From G038396625 sp038396625 (GTDB taxonomy: Bacteria > Bacillota > Clostridia > Peptostreptococcales > Thermotaleaceae), in contig CP121688.1 in NCBI GenBank assembly GCA_038396625.1, positions 3,720,001 through 3,784,000 of the forward strand: a stretch of 64,000 bases of DNA, given 5' to 3'. The first letter of the stretch is position 1. Every line of letters begins with the position of its first letter. The notes beneath the pieces were generated by a model. The model was not told the DNA's origin. It did no database searches and saw only the letters and a program-made list of their open reading frames with translations. The translations under genes and the position numbers were made by a program. Of the stretch, positions 12,128 through 21,570 are shown piece by piece.

Positions 12128-14266
12128 TTAAACTGCAGCTTCTATATTATTTTCCATTGATGCAAGCATTTCCTTATGTTCTAAGCTGGTAGACGCATCA
12201 AATTCTACGCGATCTTTATATTCTTCTTTTTTACCCTTGTTCCAAGCTTGCACCGGTCTGTGAAAGCCCACAACTCTCGTCCACACTTCTGTATCTCTCC
12301 CGCACTCTGGACACTGAAACTGCTCTCCCCTTAAGTATCCATGTTCAGCGCAAATGCTATAGGTTGGGGTAATTGTCAAATAAGGTATATGACTATTTTC
12401 AAATCCTCTCTTGATTAACAATTTTACAGTTTCTACACTATCAATTTCTTCGCCTATAAAACCGTGGAATACTGTTCCACCCGTGTATAGAGTCTGAAGT
12501 TTTTCTTGTAATTCCAAAGCTTCAAAAATATCCTTTGTATGTCCTACTGGTAATTGTGTAGAGTTGGTATAGTATGGTTCTTCCTTACCCTGTGTGATAA
12601 TTCTTGGATACATGGTTTTATCAAGTCTCGCAAATCTGTAAGATGCCCCCTCAGCTGGTGATGCTTCAAGATTCCATAAGCTTCCTGTTTCCTCTTGAAA
12701 TATTTGTATGACACGATTCATAAATTCCATAATCTCCACAGCAAATGCATTGCCTTCTTCAGTGGTAATATCTTTCCCTAAAAAGTTCAAACAAGCTTCA
12801 TTCATTCCGTTTAACCCAATCGTAGAGAAATGATTTTTGAAGTATTCCCCTGTTGCGTCCTTAATTCCCTGTAAATAATATCTTGAATAAGGATATAATC
12901 CTATTTCCATATACTTTTCTAATTCTTTTCTCTTCTTTTCGCAAATTATTTTTGCTTTTTCCATTAATGCTCTAACTCTTTTTTTAAAATCTTCTTCAGA
13001 TTTTGCCACATAGCCAATTCTAGCCATATTTAAAGTCACTACATTAATAGAACCTGTTAATGGATTTGCTCCAAACAGTCCTCCACCTCTTCTTCTCAGC
13101 TCACGATTATCCAATCTGAGACGGCAACACATACTTCTTATATCTTCTGGAGATAAATCAGAATTAATAAAATTTGCAAAATAAGGTGTTCCATACTTTC
13201 GCGTCATCTCCATAATGGCATTAACTACTTCAGAATTCCATGGAAAATCATTGGTAACATTAATCGTAGGAATTGGAAAACTAAAGGCCCTACCTGCGCC
13301 GTCTCCTTCCATCATGACTTCACAAAAAGCTTTGTTGAACATATCCATTTCTTTTTGAAAGTCTCCATAATTTTTATCCATTCGTTGTCCACCAATAATT
13401 ACATTCATCTTCCTCAGCATAGGATGGGATTTAATGTCCAAGGTAATATTAGTGAATGGTGTCTGAAATCCTACCCGCGTAGGTATATTCAAATTAAATA
13501 TAAAAGACTGCATCGCTCGTTTAACTTCTTCATAAGATAGTCCATCATAATAAATAAATGGTGCTGCGTATGTATCTAGAGAACTAACAGCTTGCGCTCC
13601 TGCTGCCTCTCCTTGAAGGGTATACAACCAATTTACGATCTGTCCCAAAAACGTTTGAAAATGTTTTGCAGGTTTAGATTGTATCTTTCCTTCTACACCT
13701 GTAAATCCTTTTAAAAGTAAGGCTTCTAAATCGTGACCACAGCAATAAGGTCCAAGGAGTGATAAGTCATGTATATGTATATCTCCGTTTATATGAGCAT
13801 CTCTTACATCTTTTGTATAAATTTTGTTTAGCCAGTATTTTTCCGTTATTTCAGAAACAATATGATTGTTTAACCCTTGTAGACTAAATCCCATATTAGA
13901 ATTTTCATTGATTCGCCAATTGCCTAAGGAAATATATTCATCCACCAACATTTCAGCATCTACGAACATATTGTTGTGTTCTCTTAATTCTTCTCTTTTT
14001 TTTCTATAAAGGATATATGCCTTTGCAGTTTTTGCATGTCCTTCTTCTATCAGCACCTTTTCAACAAGATCTTGAATATTTTCTACTGATGGTACACCTA
14101 CACCATAGATCTCTTTTACAATGCTTTTCACCTTTTGTGCTAAAAACATTGCAATCTCTCTATCTTCACCGCCTACAGATTTAGCAGCTTTAAAAATTGC
14201 TTCTTGAATTTTAAGAACATCAAATCGTACAATATCTCCATTTCTCTTTTGAACTCTTCCATTCAT
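12128..14266 (-). CDS. nrdD: Anaerobic ribonucleoside-triphosphate reductase, class III
   Basis: Reduces ribonucleotides to deoxyribonucleotides under anoxic conditions through a glycyl radical. The 712-residue protein starts with an ATP-cone regulatory domain (about 1-95, VQKRNGDIVRFDVLKI), followed by the large catalytic barrel. At the C-terminus a zinc site is visible (CAEHGYLRGEQFQCPECG, a Cys3-His type), followed by the glycyl-radical region RVVGFHRPVQAWNKGK. ATG 14266 has GGAG 9 bases upstream; ATG 14281 is in frame but poorly spaced. A NrdR site pair lies about 230 bases upstream. Confidence 0.96.
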   Translation of the reverse strand: MNGRVQKRNGDIVRFDVLKIQEAIFKAAKSVGGEDREIAMFLAQKVKSIVKEIYGVGVPSVENIQDLVEKVLIEEGHAKTAKAYILYRKKREELREHNNMFVDAEMLVDEYISLGNWRINENSNMGFSLQGLNNHIVSEITEKYWLNKIYTKDVRDAHINGDIHIHDLSLLGPYCCGHDLEALLLKGFTGVEGKIQSKPAKHFQTFLGQIVNWLYTLQGEAAGAQAVSSLDTYAAPFIYYDGLSYEEVKRAMQSFIFNLNIPTRVGFQTPFTNITLDIKSHPMLRKMNVIIGGQRMDKNYGDFQKEMDMFNKAFCEVMMEGDGAGRAFSFPIPTINVTNDFPWNSEVVNAIMEMTRKYGTPYFANFINSDLSPEDIRSMCCRLRLDNRELRRRGGGLFGANPLTGSINVVTLNMARIGYVAKSEEDFKKRVRALMEKAKIICEKKRKELEKYMEIGLYPYSRYYLQGIKDATGEYFKNHFSTIGLNGMNEACLNFLGKDITTEEGNAFAVEIMEFMNRVIQIFQEETGSLWNLEASPAEGASYRFARLDKTMYPRIITQGKEEPYYTNSTQLPVGHTKDIFEALELQEKLQTLYTGGTVFHGFIGEEIDSVETVKLLIKRGFENSHIPYLTITPTYSICAEHGYLRGEQFQCPECGRDTEVWTRVVGFHRPVQAWNKGKKEEYKDRVEFDASTSLEHKEMLASMENNIEAAV

Positions 14267-14281
14267 GAATATACACTCCAT

Positions 14282-14787
14282 TTCCCTTTTTCTTCTTACA
14301 TCTTATATCTTATTTTCTTCTCAGTGTGCAGTTTGTTATATCTCTTCATTGCATAGTATCTTCTATAAATGAATTTCATCATATAGCGATTTGTTAGGAC
14401 CTGCCTTTTTCATGCTCGACAATTTTCTGCTACTTTCCTTAGTAGGCACGGAATGACACTACACCCTTCTTTTTGTGTTGTTTTTTTCCTGCTACACTAT
14501 ATATTGTATATTATGCACTATATCTAACCTTCATGACAATAATCCTATGGCACTAAATACTACGAATTTTGATGGATTTCTACAAACATGCTTTATGTTT
14601 CTCATTAGTCCTTTCTTTTTTATTGTTCTAGAGAAACCAGTTAAAAAATTGGCATATTGCAATCATAGATGTATCAAAATTATTTCCAGTAAATCTTCAA
14701 AATATATATTCTATAAAGTTATCCACCAATTTAATCATCCATGCTTCCCTAGCAAGTAAAACAGGATATGCTTTTTCGCATATCCTG
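14282..14787 (-). other. 506-bp gap: long nrdD leader and NrdR region
   Basis: No convincing gene on either strand. It holds the nrdD leader, the NrdR box pair at 14494-14530 and, at its far end, the pyrE terminator. The leader between the NrdR boxes and the nrdD start is about 230 bases and matches no riboswitch that I recognise. Confidence 0.5.
14494..14530 (-). promoter_or_regulatory. Tandem NrdR boxes upstream of nrdD
   Basis: ACACTATATATTGTAT at 14494-14509 is almost a perfect match to the NrdR consensus acaCwAtATaTwGtgt. A weaker second box, CACTATATCTAA, begins at 14516; the two are offset by 21 bases, two helical turns, as expected for cooperative binding. NrdR represses ribonucleotide reductase genes when dATP is high. 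Confidence 0.75.
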
Positions 14788-14795
14788 TTAATTTT
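14758..14795 (-). terminator. Hairpin at the end of pyrE
   Basis: Perfect 12-bp stem AACAGGATATGC/GCATATCCTGTT (14760-14771 with 14778-14789) overlapping the pyrE stop codon. The T run after it on the minus strand is short (TTTTAC). Confidence 0.75.
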
Positions 14796-15423
14796 TCGTA
14801 AATATATAAGGGTTTTTACTCCATTCTTTTAAAATTTCTGTGTCATTTTCGTGAACATACCCCATTTCTACAGCTATGGGAAGGAGTACATCATAGCTAG
14901 TAAGCGTGTGATAAGTTATACCTTCTGCGTTAAAGACCTTATCAACTTGGTCAAACCCATAGGTGAAAATTCCTACAACCCCTAAGACCTCTGCTCCTGC
15001 TTGACGAAGCGCATCCACTGCTTTCATGGAGCTTCCTCCAGTAGACAACAAATCCTCTATCACTACAACTTTTTGTCCTAGCTTTAAGCAGCCTTCAATT
15101 TGATTTTTCTTTCCGTGATCTTTGGCAGATGTCCTTACATAAGCCATAGGTAAATTCATTCTCTGCGACACCCATGCCGCATGTGGAATTCCCGCTGTAG
15201 CTGTTCCTACCAGTACTTCTGCCTGTGGATAATGTCTTAGAATTAAACTTTCAAATCCTTCTGCGATCTTATCTCGTACTTGGGGATAACTCATTGTAAG
15301 GCGATTATCACAATAAATAGGTGATTTAATCCCTGATGCCCACGTAAATAATTGTTCTCTATTTCTTAAAGTGACTGCATGAATCTCTAATAATTTTTTA
15401 GCAATTTCTTGACTCATATTCAT
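14788..15423 (-). CDS. pyrE: Orotate phosphoribosyltransferase
   Basis: Makes orotidine 5'-phosphate from orotate and PRPP in pyrimidine synthesis. The 211-residue protein has the type I PRTase PRPP loop VVVIEDLLSTGGSS near residue 118 and the N-terminal FTWASGIKSPIYCDNR. AAGGAGG lies 7 bases before the ATG. It has its own promoter (TTGACA 15508-15513, 17-base spacer, TAAACT 15485-15490) and no other pyr genes nearby, so it is a stand-alone copy. Confidence 0.95.
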   Translation of the reverse strand: MNMSQEIAKKLLEIHAVTLRNREQLFTWASGIKSPIYCDNRLTMSYPQVRDKIAEGFESLILRHYPQAEVLVGTATAGIPHAAWVSQRMNLPMAYVRTSAKDHGKKNQIEGCLKLGQKVVVIEDLLSTGGSSMKAVDALRQAGAEVLGVVGIFTYGFDQVDKVFNAEGITYHTLTSYDVLLPIAVEMGYVHENDTEILKEWSKNPYIFTKN

Positions 15424-15484
15424 TTTTCTTCCTCCTTGTTAGCCTCTCTGGACTTCTTTTAAAGGTTTTTATTTAACTTAGTTT

Positions 15485-15513
15485 AGTTTATCATGAGATT
15501 TTTTAATTGTCAA
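15485..15513 (-). promoter_or_regulatory. pyrE promoter
   Basis: Minus-strand TTGACA (15508-15513), 17-base spacer, TAAACT (15485-15490), about 60 bases upstream of the start codon. Confidence 0.75.
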
Positions 15514-15530
15514 TTATGTAAATAAGCAAT

Positions 15531-15578
15531 AAAGCATTGGCATGCTGCGTTCACAGCATGCCAATGCTTTATTTTTTT
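15531..15578. terminator. Strong terminator hairpin after the SH3 lipoprotein gene
   Basis: Perfect 17-bp stem (15531-15547 with 15554-15570) with a 6-base loop. The longest T run is on the plus strand; on the minus strand CTTTATTGCTTATTT follows. It separates pyrE from the upstream lipoprotein gene. Confidence 0.8.
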
Positions 15579-17053
15579 ACGGCCTCTTCAGAGTATCTAT
15601 TACCTGCATTCCATAATAAATACTCTGTAACACCATTTTCTTCTAATGCTCTTATTTGATCTTCTAGCTGTTTGGGTCCATATTTAATATGTCCTTTTAC
15701 CCACGGTGCTGTAAAATCTTGAATCCATGGTCTAATCGTCGCTGGAGTCTGTATATTTTTATTTCTTGCAATGGCATCCTTTGTGCCCTGATAGATGGTT
15801 TCATAAGGATAAGCATCTGGTACAGAAAGGCCGTAAGTCCCGTTGGCATAATGACTTGGATACATCATAGGAGACACATAGTCAACTACATTACTCACAG
15901 CTTCCCAATACTGCCCTAGCGCCATATCATCTGCTACTGAACCCACTAATCCATAAATATCTGCAGATATATATGCTTGCTTTGATGCTAACTGCTCACG
16001 AGCATACTTTAGATAATTTTGAATCGTTTCTGGCTTTGATTCTCCTGTAGTATTTCTGTAATCTAATAATTTATCTAATTTTCCGCCATTTGAAGCAGGA
16101 AAACGGACATAATCAAATTGTATTTCATTAAATCCCGCCTCAACAGCTTCTTTGGAGACCTCAATATTGTATTCCCATAACTCTCTATCATGGGCCGACA
16201 CCCATATTAGTCCATCTCTATTTGTAAAAGGCTTTCCAGAGTCACGATAAACAATGGCACGTTCAGGATGATGCTTAGCATACGTAGGATCTTTAAAAGA
16301 TACAATCCTAGCAATTGCATAAATATCATTATCTTTTAATTTTTTCATTAAAGCTTGAATATCCTTAACAGGTGCCTTTTTGTTTGCATCAGGACTAAAC
16401 TTTTCTGCCGCTTTTGTTTTAAATAACATAGTACCATTATCATCCTTCACATCAATAACAAAAGCATTAATCTTTGTTCTTTTTGCCATTTCAATCAGCT
16501 CATCTATTCTACTGTTAGAAGCAGAATAGATCGTTACATATACGCCTCGTGCCTCTTTTCTTGGGTTATCTGGATATTCATACACCTTATCCTGTGGAGA
16601 AAAATCTAAGTTCCTTAAGGATTCATCTAGTAATTCCATACGATCTTTTACCGTATACGTAGCTAACACCCATCCAGTACCTTCTCCTTCTGTACTAGTC
16701 ATATGAAACTTTACTTTATACCATAGATCATTTTGATCATTTGTCTTTTCCTCTAAAACTTCAACCGCCGTTCCTTTCATAAGACTATCTACAATCGGCG
16801 CATCCTGTGTAGCATCTTCTCTTACATTCAGTTTACTGGCACTAATGTACATATTATTGACTTTTTCTTCCCCTTTTTCCTCGGTTGTAGTAGTTTCTCC
16901 CTCTTGGGATGCATCACCTTTTTCATTATACACTTGATCGGTAGTGGTTCCATCTGCCTTTGATGGTGGTGCCCCACACCCGCTCAACATAAGAATGCCC
17001 CCCATGACTAATACGATCATTGCTACAATGCATACTACCTTTCTTTTCTTCAT
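15569..17053 (-). CDS. Lipoprotein with SH3 domain and DUF4015-type glycoside-hydrolase-like barrel
   Basis: Surface-anchored protein of 494 residues, probably acting on or binding cell-wall or extracellular glycans. It starts with a signal peptide and lipobox LMLSGCG (Cys 26), a Thr/Glu-rich linker (about 30-66), a bacterial SH3 domain (about 68-140, SKLNVREDATQDAPIVDSL and GWVLATY), then the DUF4015/GHL-like TIM barrel from about 165 to 490 (GVYVTIYSASNSRIDELI, AFVIDVKDDNG, NEIQFDYVRFPA, DYVSPMMYPSHY). Acidic residues in the DVKDD and QFDYVRFP strands are likely active-site residues. The family is common in Clostridia and Bacilli but its substrate is not established. AGAGGTG precedes the ATG. 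Confidence 0.85.
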   Translation of the reverse strand: MKKRKVVCIVAMIVLVMGGILMLSGCGAPPSKADGTTTDQVYNEKGDASQEGETTTTEEKGEEKVNNMYISASKLNVREDATQDAPIVDSLMKGTAVEVLEEKTNDQNDLWYKVKFHMTSTEGEGTGWVLATYTVKDRMELLDESLRNLDFSPQDKVYEYPDNPRKEARGVYVTIYSASNSRIDELIEMAKRTKINAFVIDVKDDNGTMLFKTKAAEKFSPDANKKAPVKDIQALMKKLKDNDIYAIARIVSFKDPTYAKHHPERAIVYRDSGKPFTNRDGLIWVSAHDRELWEYNIEVSKEAVEAGFNEIQFDYVRFPASNGGKLDKLLDYRNTTGESKPETIQNYLKYAREQLASKQAYISADIYGLVGSVADDMALGQYWEAVSNVVDYVSPMMYPSHYANGTYGLSVPDAYPYETIYQGTKDAIARNKNIQTPATIRPWIQDFTAPWVKGHIKYGPKQLEDQIRALEENGVTEYLLWNAGNRYSEEAVKK

Positions 17054-17161
17054 GTGTACACCTCTCTCTTTCCCTATTTTATACTATATTATAACATGAG
17101 ATGACATCTTTCTCCCAGTCCTTCTGTAAATGAATTCTTTCCAAGATCAAGAAATATGTTA

Positions 17162-18070
17162 TTATTTTACCACATTGGTAAGCTTCCCAATTTTTTCAAT
17201 TTCGCAAGTTATTACATCTCCTGCCTGCAGGTATTTTCCTGGGTTAAAGCCCATCCCCACACCTGCAGGAGTTCCTGTAGCAATAATGTCTCCCGGTATC
17301 AAAGTCATTCCTTGTGAAAGAACATGAATCAGCGTTGGAATATCAAAAATAAGATTTTTTGTACTAGAATTTTGTCGTATTTCTTGATTCACTTTACATA
17401 CAATATCTAGATGCTGAGGATTAGGTATCTCCTTTTTATGCACCAAAAACGGTCCCATTGGACAAAAGGTATCTAGACTTTTTCCTTTATGCCACTGTTC
17501 ATGTTTTTTCTGTAACTTTCTAGCACTTACATCATTTAAGATTGTATAGCCAAAGATATAATCTTCTGCTGCTTCCTTAGGAATGTTTTTTCCCTTTTTC
17601 CCTATCACAACCGCTAACTCTACCTCATAATCCAATTCTTCTACAATCCCAGCATGACGATCAATATACGCTTGATCGCCAATAGCTGGATAAGCTATTT
17701 TACTAAAGAATGTAGGATGCTCCGGTGTAGCTCCAAATATCGCTCCTACTTCTTTTGCATGATCTAAATAGTTTTTTCCTACACAAAAAATATTTCTGCG
17801 AGGATACATAATCGGCGCACACAAGGTCAAATCTTCTAGGGTCATTGTCATGGCTTCTGCCTCGTCCTCTTTGATCCAATGCTCAACCTTTTCAAGTGCT
17901 GCTTCATCAAATGTTTCTATTACCTGTAACATGTTTTTAGGTTCTTCATAAAAACCTTCAGCATTTCTAAATTGTTCATATAAATTTTTTAAAGAAATAA
18001 CACCCGTCTTTTCTTTGTTAAGCACTCCTACTTCTTCACCATTTTTTCCTTTATATGTTGCAAAATACAT
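17162..18070 (-). CDS. Fumarylacetoacetate hydrolase family protein
   Basis: Probable hydrolase, decarboxylase or isomerase of a 2-oxo acid; the exact substrate cannot be told. The 302-residue protein has a short N-terminal domain (1-95) and an FAH domain (about 96-300) with the metal ligands in VEELDYEVELAVVIGK (E-x-E) and the later GYTILNDVSAR aspartate, followed by LDTFCPMGPFLV and GDIIATGTPAGVG. GGGAGGATG precedes the ATG. No catabolic genes are adjacent, so context gives no pathway. Confidence 0.85.
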   Translation of the reverse strand: MYFATYKGKNGEEVGVLNKEKTGVISLKNLYEQFRNAEGFYEEPKNMLQVIETFDEAALEKVEHWIKEDEAEAMTMTLEDLTLCAPIMYPRRNIFCVGKNYLDHAKEVGAIFGATPEHPTFFSKIAYPAIGDQAYIDRHAGIVEELDYEVELAVVIGKKGKNIPKEAAEDYIFGYTILNDVSARKLQKKHEQWHKGKSLDTFCPMGPFLVHKKEIPNPQHLDIVCKVNQEIRQNSSTKNLIFDIPTLIHVLSQGMTLIPGDIIATGTPAGVGMGFNPGKYLQAGDVITCEIEKIGKLTNVVK

Positions 18071-18236
18071 TATTTCATCCTCCCTCTTCTTTCAATCTGT
18101 TGTTTCTTTTTTCTACATTAGCATCTTAATTCCTTCTTCTTTTATATTGAAATGTCACAATGATCCCAGAATATTCTCATCAACAAAGTTTTTCGTATTT
18201 AAAAAGGGGTATATTATTTAAAAGGAGTTGATGTAT

Positions 18237-19874
18237 ATGCAAATTACTTTCTTAGGCGCAGCTAATACCGTAACAGGTTCGAACTACCTTATTACAACGG
18301 ACAAATATAAAATCTTACTCGATTGTGGCCAATTTCAGGGAGGTAGTGAAATAGAAAAATTGAACTTTAAACCCTTTGCCTTCTCTCCTTCAGAAATTGA
18401 TTTTCTTATACTTAGCCATGCCCATATCGATCACAGTGGTCGAATCCCTAAACTTGTCAAGGAAGGTTTTCAAGGAAAGATTTTCTGTACAAGGGCAACT
18501 TCTGATTTGGTAGAGATCCTTTTAAAGGACAGTGGACATATTCATGAAATGGAAGCCCTTTGGGAGAACCGGAAGAGGAAACGGGCGGGCTTAGAACCTA
18601 TAGAACCTTTATATAGTGTACATGATGCAGAAAATAGTCTTCAGTATTTAAATCCTGTTTTATACGATCAAATGATTCCCATTCATGAAGATATCCATCT
18701 TCGATTTAGAGATGCAGGACATATATTAGGTTCTTCCATTGTTGAGCTATGGATTAAAGAAGATGGTCAGGAATCTAAAATCGTTTTTTCTGGAGATTTG
18801 GGCATGAAAAATAGACCGTTACTCAGAGATCCTGTATATATCGAAGAAGCTGATTATCTCATCATAGAATCCACCTATGGTAATCGCTCACACGAAGCGA
18901 TGGATATCCGCATACATCGTTTAATGGATATCATTCGTAAGACCATTGATCGAGGAGGTACAGTAGTGATCCCTTCCTTCGCGGTAGGCAGAACGCAAGA
19001 ACTTATCTATGAATTTAATAAAGTATATACTAATCAAGAAGCATTTAAGGATTTTTTGAAGGTTCCCGTCTACATCGACAGTCCTATGGCTGTAGCTGCT
19101 ACAGAAATTTTTAGAAAAAATGCAGATTGCTTTGATGAAGAAACACGAGAATATATTTTAAAGGGAGATAATCCTCTTGATTTTTATAATCTACATCTTA
19201 CAAGAAGTGCACAAGCATCTAGAGCACTTAATACTTCTTTAGAGCCAAAGATCATCATATCTGCCAGTGGTATGTGTGATGCAGGTAGAATCAAGCATCA
19301 TTTAAAACATCATCTTTGGAAAAAGAATTCAAGTATCGTTTTTGTTGGATATCAAGCAGAGGGAACCCTTGGTCGTGCTATAAAAGATGGTGCCAAAATT
19401 GTCACGATTTTCGGAGAAAAGGTTATGATTCGAGCCCAAGTTCATACAGTAGAAGGATTTTCTGGGCATGCCGATCAGGAGAGTCTATTAGATTGGTTGA
19501 AAGGTTTTAAAAAGAAGCCTAAAAAAATCTTTGTGGTTCATGGCGAAAAGGAGGCAACAAAAGATTTTGCCCACCTTATTGAAGAAAAATTACACATTCA
19601 AACTTTTGTACCTGATTTATATGATTGCATTGATTTATCCAATGAACAAGCGATTACGCTTTTAAATAAAAACATTGTTGAAGAAAAAGACACCCATCTT
19701 TTTTTAGATATAGAACATTTGTCTAGAACTTTTATACAGTCCATGGAGCTTGGAAAGCGCATTGCCCAATCAAACTTATCTATGGAAGATCGTAACAAAA
19801 TTAAAAACAAAATCATTCAGTTAGAAAAGGAACTCATTGATTTTGATATGCTCTTAGGGGATAAGAAAAATTAA
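18237..19874 (+). CDS. Metallo-beta-lactamase fold RNase-like protein (beta-CASP)
   Basis: Likely RNA-processing nuclease of the beta-CASP group. The 545-residue product has the zinc motif SHAHIDHSGR (near residue 58), DAGHILGSS, FSGDLG, the beta-CASP domain (VIPSFAVGRTQEL, YIDSPMA) and motif SASGMCDAGRIKHHL, then the RMMBL-like region VHTVEGFSGHADQESLLDWL. About 80 C-terminal residues are extra and helical. The ATG at 18237 is 9 bases after AAAGGAG and matches the usual family start; TTG 18228 and ATG 18231 sit too close to that site. Confidence 0.87.
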   Translation: MQITFLGAANTVTGSNYLITTDKYKILLDCGQFQGGSEIEKLNFKPFAFSPSEIDFLILSHAHIDHSGRIPKLVKEGFQGKIFCTRATSDLVEILLKDSGHIHEMEALWENRKRKRAGLEPIEPLYSVHDAENSLQYLNPVLYDQMIPIHEDIHLRFRDAGHILGSSIVELWIKEDGQESKIVFSGDLGMKNRPLLRDPVYIEEADYLIIESTYGNRSHEAMDIRIHRLMDIIRKTIDRGGTVVIPSFAVGRTQELIYEFNKVYTNQEAFKDFLKVPVYIDSPMAVAATEIFRKNADCFDEETREYILKGDNPLDFYNLHLTRSAQASRALNTSLEPKIIISASGMCDAGRIKHHLKHHLWKKNSSIVFVGYQAEGTLGRAIKDGAKIVTIFGEKVMIRAQVHTVEGFSGHADQESLLDWLKGFKKKPKKIFVVHGEKEATKDFAHLIEEKLHIQTFVPDLYDCIDLSNEQAITLLNKNIVEEKDTHLFLDIEHLSRTFIQSMELGKRIAQSNLSMEDRNKIKNKIIQLEKELIDFDMLLGDKKN

Positions 19875-19919
19875 ACAGTGCCCTTGAGTCGTAGAATAAA
19901 CGATTCTCCTCTCAAGGGT

Positions 19920-20855
19920 TCATTGACCCTCTGCATATTGTTTTTTTACAATAGGTAATTTTACAATAAAACTTGTTCCAAACCCTTGCTCACTGATTAC
20001 TTCCACCGATCCTCCATATTTTCCCACAACATTTTTTACATTATACAATCCCATGCCCGTACCTTTATCTTCTTTTGTGGTAAATCCTTTATCGAAAATT
20101 TTGTTTTGTATTTCTTTAGAGATAATAGGTTGAATATTATATACTTCAAATATTACTTCTTCCCTATCTTCAAATATCGAAATATTAATTTTACGTAATT
20201 CTTTTTTCAAAGATTTTACTTCATATATGGCATTATCTAATAAATTGCCTAAAATCCTTACAAGATCTATGGAATGATAATCATTAAGATACTCTGTTTT
20301 TTCTATATCATAATGAATTTCAATGCCCATTTCTTTGCACTTATGGATTTTATTTAAAAATAATGTGTATAAATGAGGGTATTCCAGTTCTTCCAAAACT
20401 TCAATATCTTTTTTATCAAATACCATACCTTCGCTGATTCCCTTTAAGTATTCTTGGGCACGTTCCATCTTTCCTAGATAAAGCATACCTGCAATCACTT
20501 GAATATGGTTTAAAAAATCATGTTTTTGTGCATGCAAAAGATCATTGCTTTCTCCCATTTGTTTTAATATAACTTTCTGCATATCTAATTCTTTTTCTTT
20601 TTCCATTAAAACTACAAATTCTCTCAACATGTATAAGGCTACAACCCCTAGCAATCCACTTAAAAATACTGCTACTAAAAGCATATTATTTAAGGAATGC
20701 GTTGCATAATATCCATCTACAATTTTACATTTGCTTCCTACCCAATTCAGAATAATCATAATTAATAAAGTTACTTGTATTAAAAAAAATATTGTGAAAC
20801 ACAATCTTTTATCCTTGCTTAGCAATAGGTGTAATTTTCTCTTCAACCCCTTCAC
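19920..20855 (-). CDS. GHKL sensor histidine kinase (Spo0B/AgrC-like)
   Basis: Membrane histidine kinase of 311 residues. Two transmembrane helices (about 20-40 and 55-75) are followed by a coiled segment, a Spo0B-type alpha-helical hairpin with the candidate phosphoacceptor in HAQKHDFLNHIQVIAGML, and a GHKL ATPase with the N box RILGNLLDNAIYEV and G boxes DKGTGMGLYNV and GFGTSF. It overlaps the upstream membrane gene by 4 bases and is translated with it. No response regulator gene lies within the window, so it is an orphan kinase; role (for example in sporulation phosphorelay) is unproven. Confidence 0.85.
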   Translation of the reverse strand: MKGLKRKLHLLLSKDKRLCFTIFFLIQVTLLIMIILNWVGSKCKIVDGYYATHSLNNMLLVAVFLSGLLGVVALYMLREFVVLMEKEKELDMQKVILKQMGESNDLLHAQKHDFLNHIQVIAGMLYLGKMERAQEYLKGISEGMVFDKKDIEVLEELEYPHLYTLFLNKIHKCKEMGIEIHYDIEKTEYLNDYHSIDLVRILGNLLDNAIYEVKSLKKELRKINISIFEDREEVIFEVYNIQPIISKEIQNKIFDKGFTTKEDKGTGMGLYNVKNVVGKYGGSVEVISEQGFGTSFIVKLPIVKKQYAEGQ

Positions 20856-21325
20856 ATCCTTTTGCCTAAAGACACAGATTGTTTCAACCTGTTCCTATGT
20901 TTTCCAATCCCCCAAGCAATGATCAACCCCATATTTGAACCCAAACCACTAAATAAACATATCAGTAATGGATTTGATTCAACCTGACGCATTGTTACCC
21001 CAAAATATAACGTTATGGGAAACAATATAAGAATTTCAACAATGGTTACAACAAGCATATTCATCCATATAATAAAAATAGTTTTCATCCAACTTAATTC
21101 TGGTACAATTTTTTTCATCAACAATACCGCTGTCAATGCGAATATCATTGTATGTACTCCAAAAGGCAAACTGATCCATCTATAAATATTTCTTGCAACA
21201 ATTGTTATACTTCCCAAAAGAGTCGTAAACATCAATTTCTGTTTATAGTTAGTTTTAATATCTAAAACGCTCATGGGTGCAATAAATTGCATCCATGCAC
21301 CAAAAAAATGAGTCATATATACCAT
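20852..21325 (-). CDS. Integral membrane partner of the sensor kinase
   Basis: 157-residue protein with about five hydrophobic segments and few polar loops. It is encoded directly before the kinase with a 4-base overlap, as in other clostridial membrane-protein/GHKL-kinase pairs, so it may be the ligand-sensing or anchoring half of the receptor. I do not recognise a named family with confidence. AAGGAGG lies 6-7 bases before the ATG. Confidence 0.7.
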   Translation of the reverse strand: MVYMTHFFGAWMQFIAPMSVLDIKTNYKQKLMFTTLLGSITIVARNIYRWISLPFGVHTMIFALTAVLLMKKIVPELSWMKTIFIIWMNMLVVTIVEILILFPITLYFGVTMRQVESNPLLICLFSGLGSNMGLIIAWGIGKHRNRLKQSVSLGKRM

Positions 21326-21570
21326 ATAATCCCTCCTTATGTTTATTTTACTACATGTATGAGAAAAATAATATCTTTTCTATTCTAAGAGTACTTTTTT
21401 TAAAATATTTTTCATCATAATTCAACATTTTTCAACAATTTTAGACGTATTTTTCCCCTTGTTATGAACATCTTTTTCTTCCCATAATAAAACTCCCCTC
21501 ATCATAAACAGTTATATGATTTTAACTGTCTACTATAAGGAGAGCCTATCAACGCAAGAGCCCTTCTTTT

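Noticed and set aside
14475..14759. 94-codon plus-strand reading frame between nrdD and pyrE
   Set aside because: It overlaps the NrdR boxes, has no ribosome site and has low-complexity composition.
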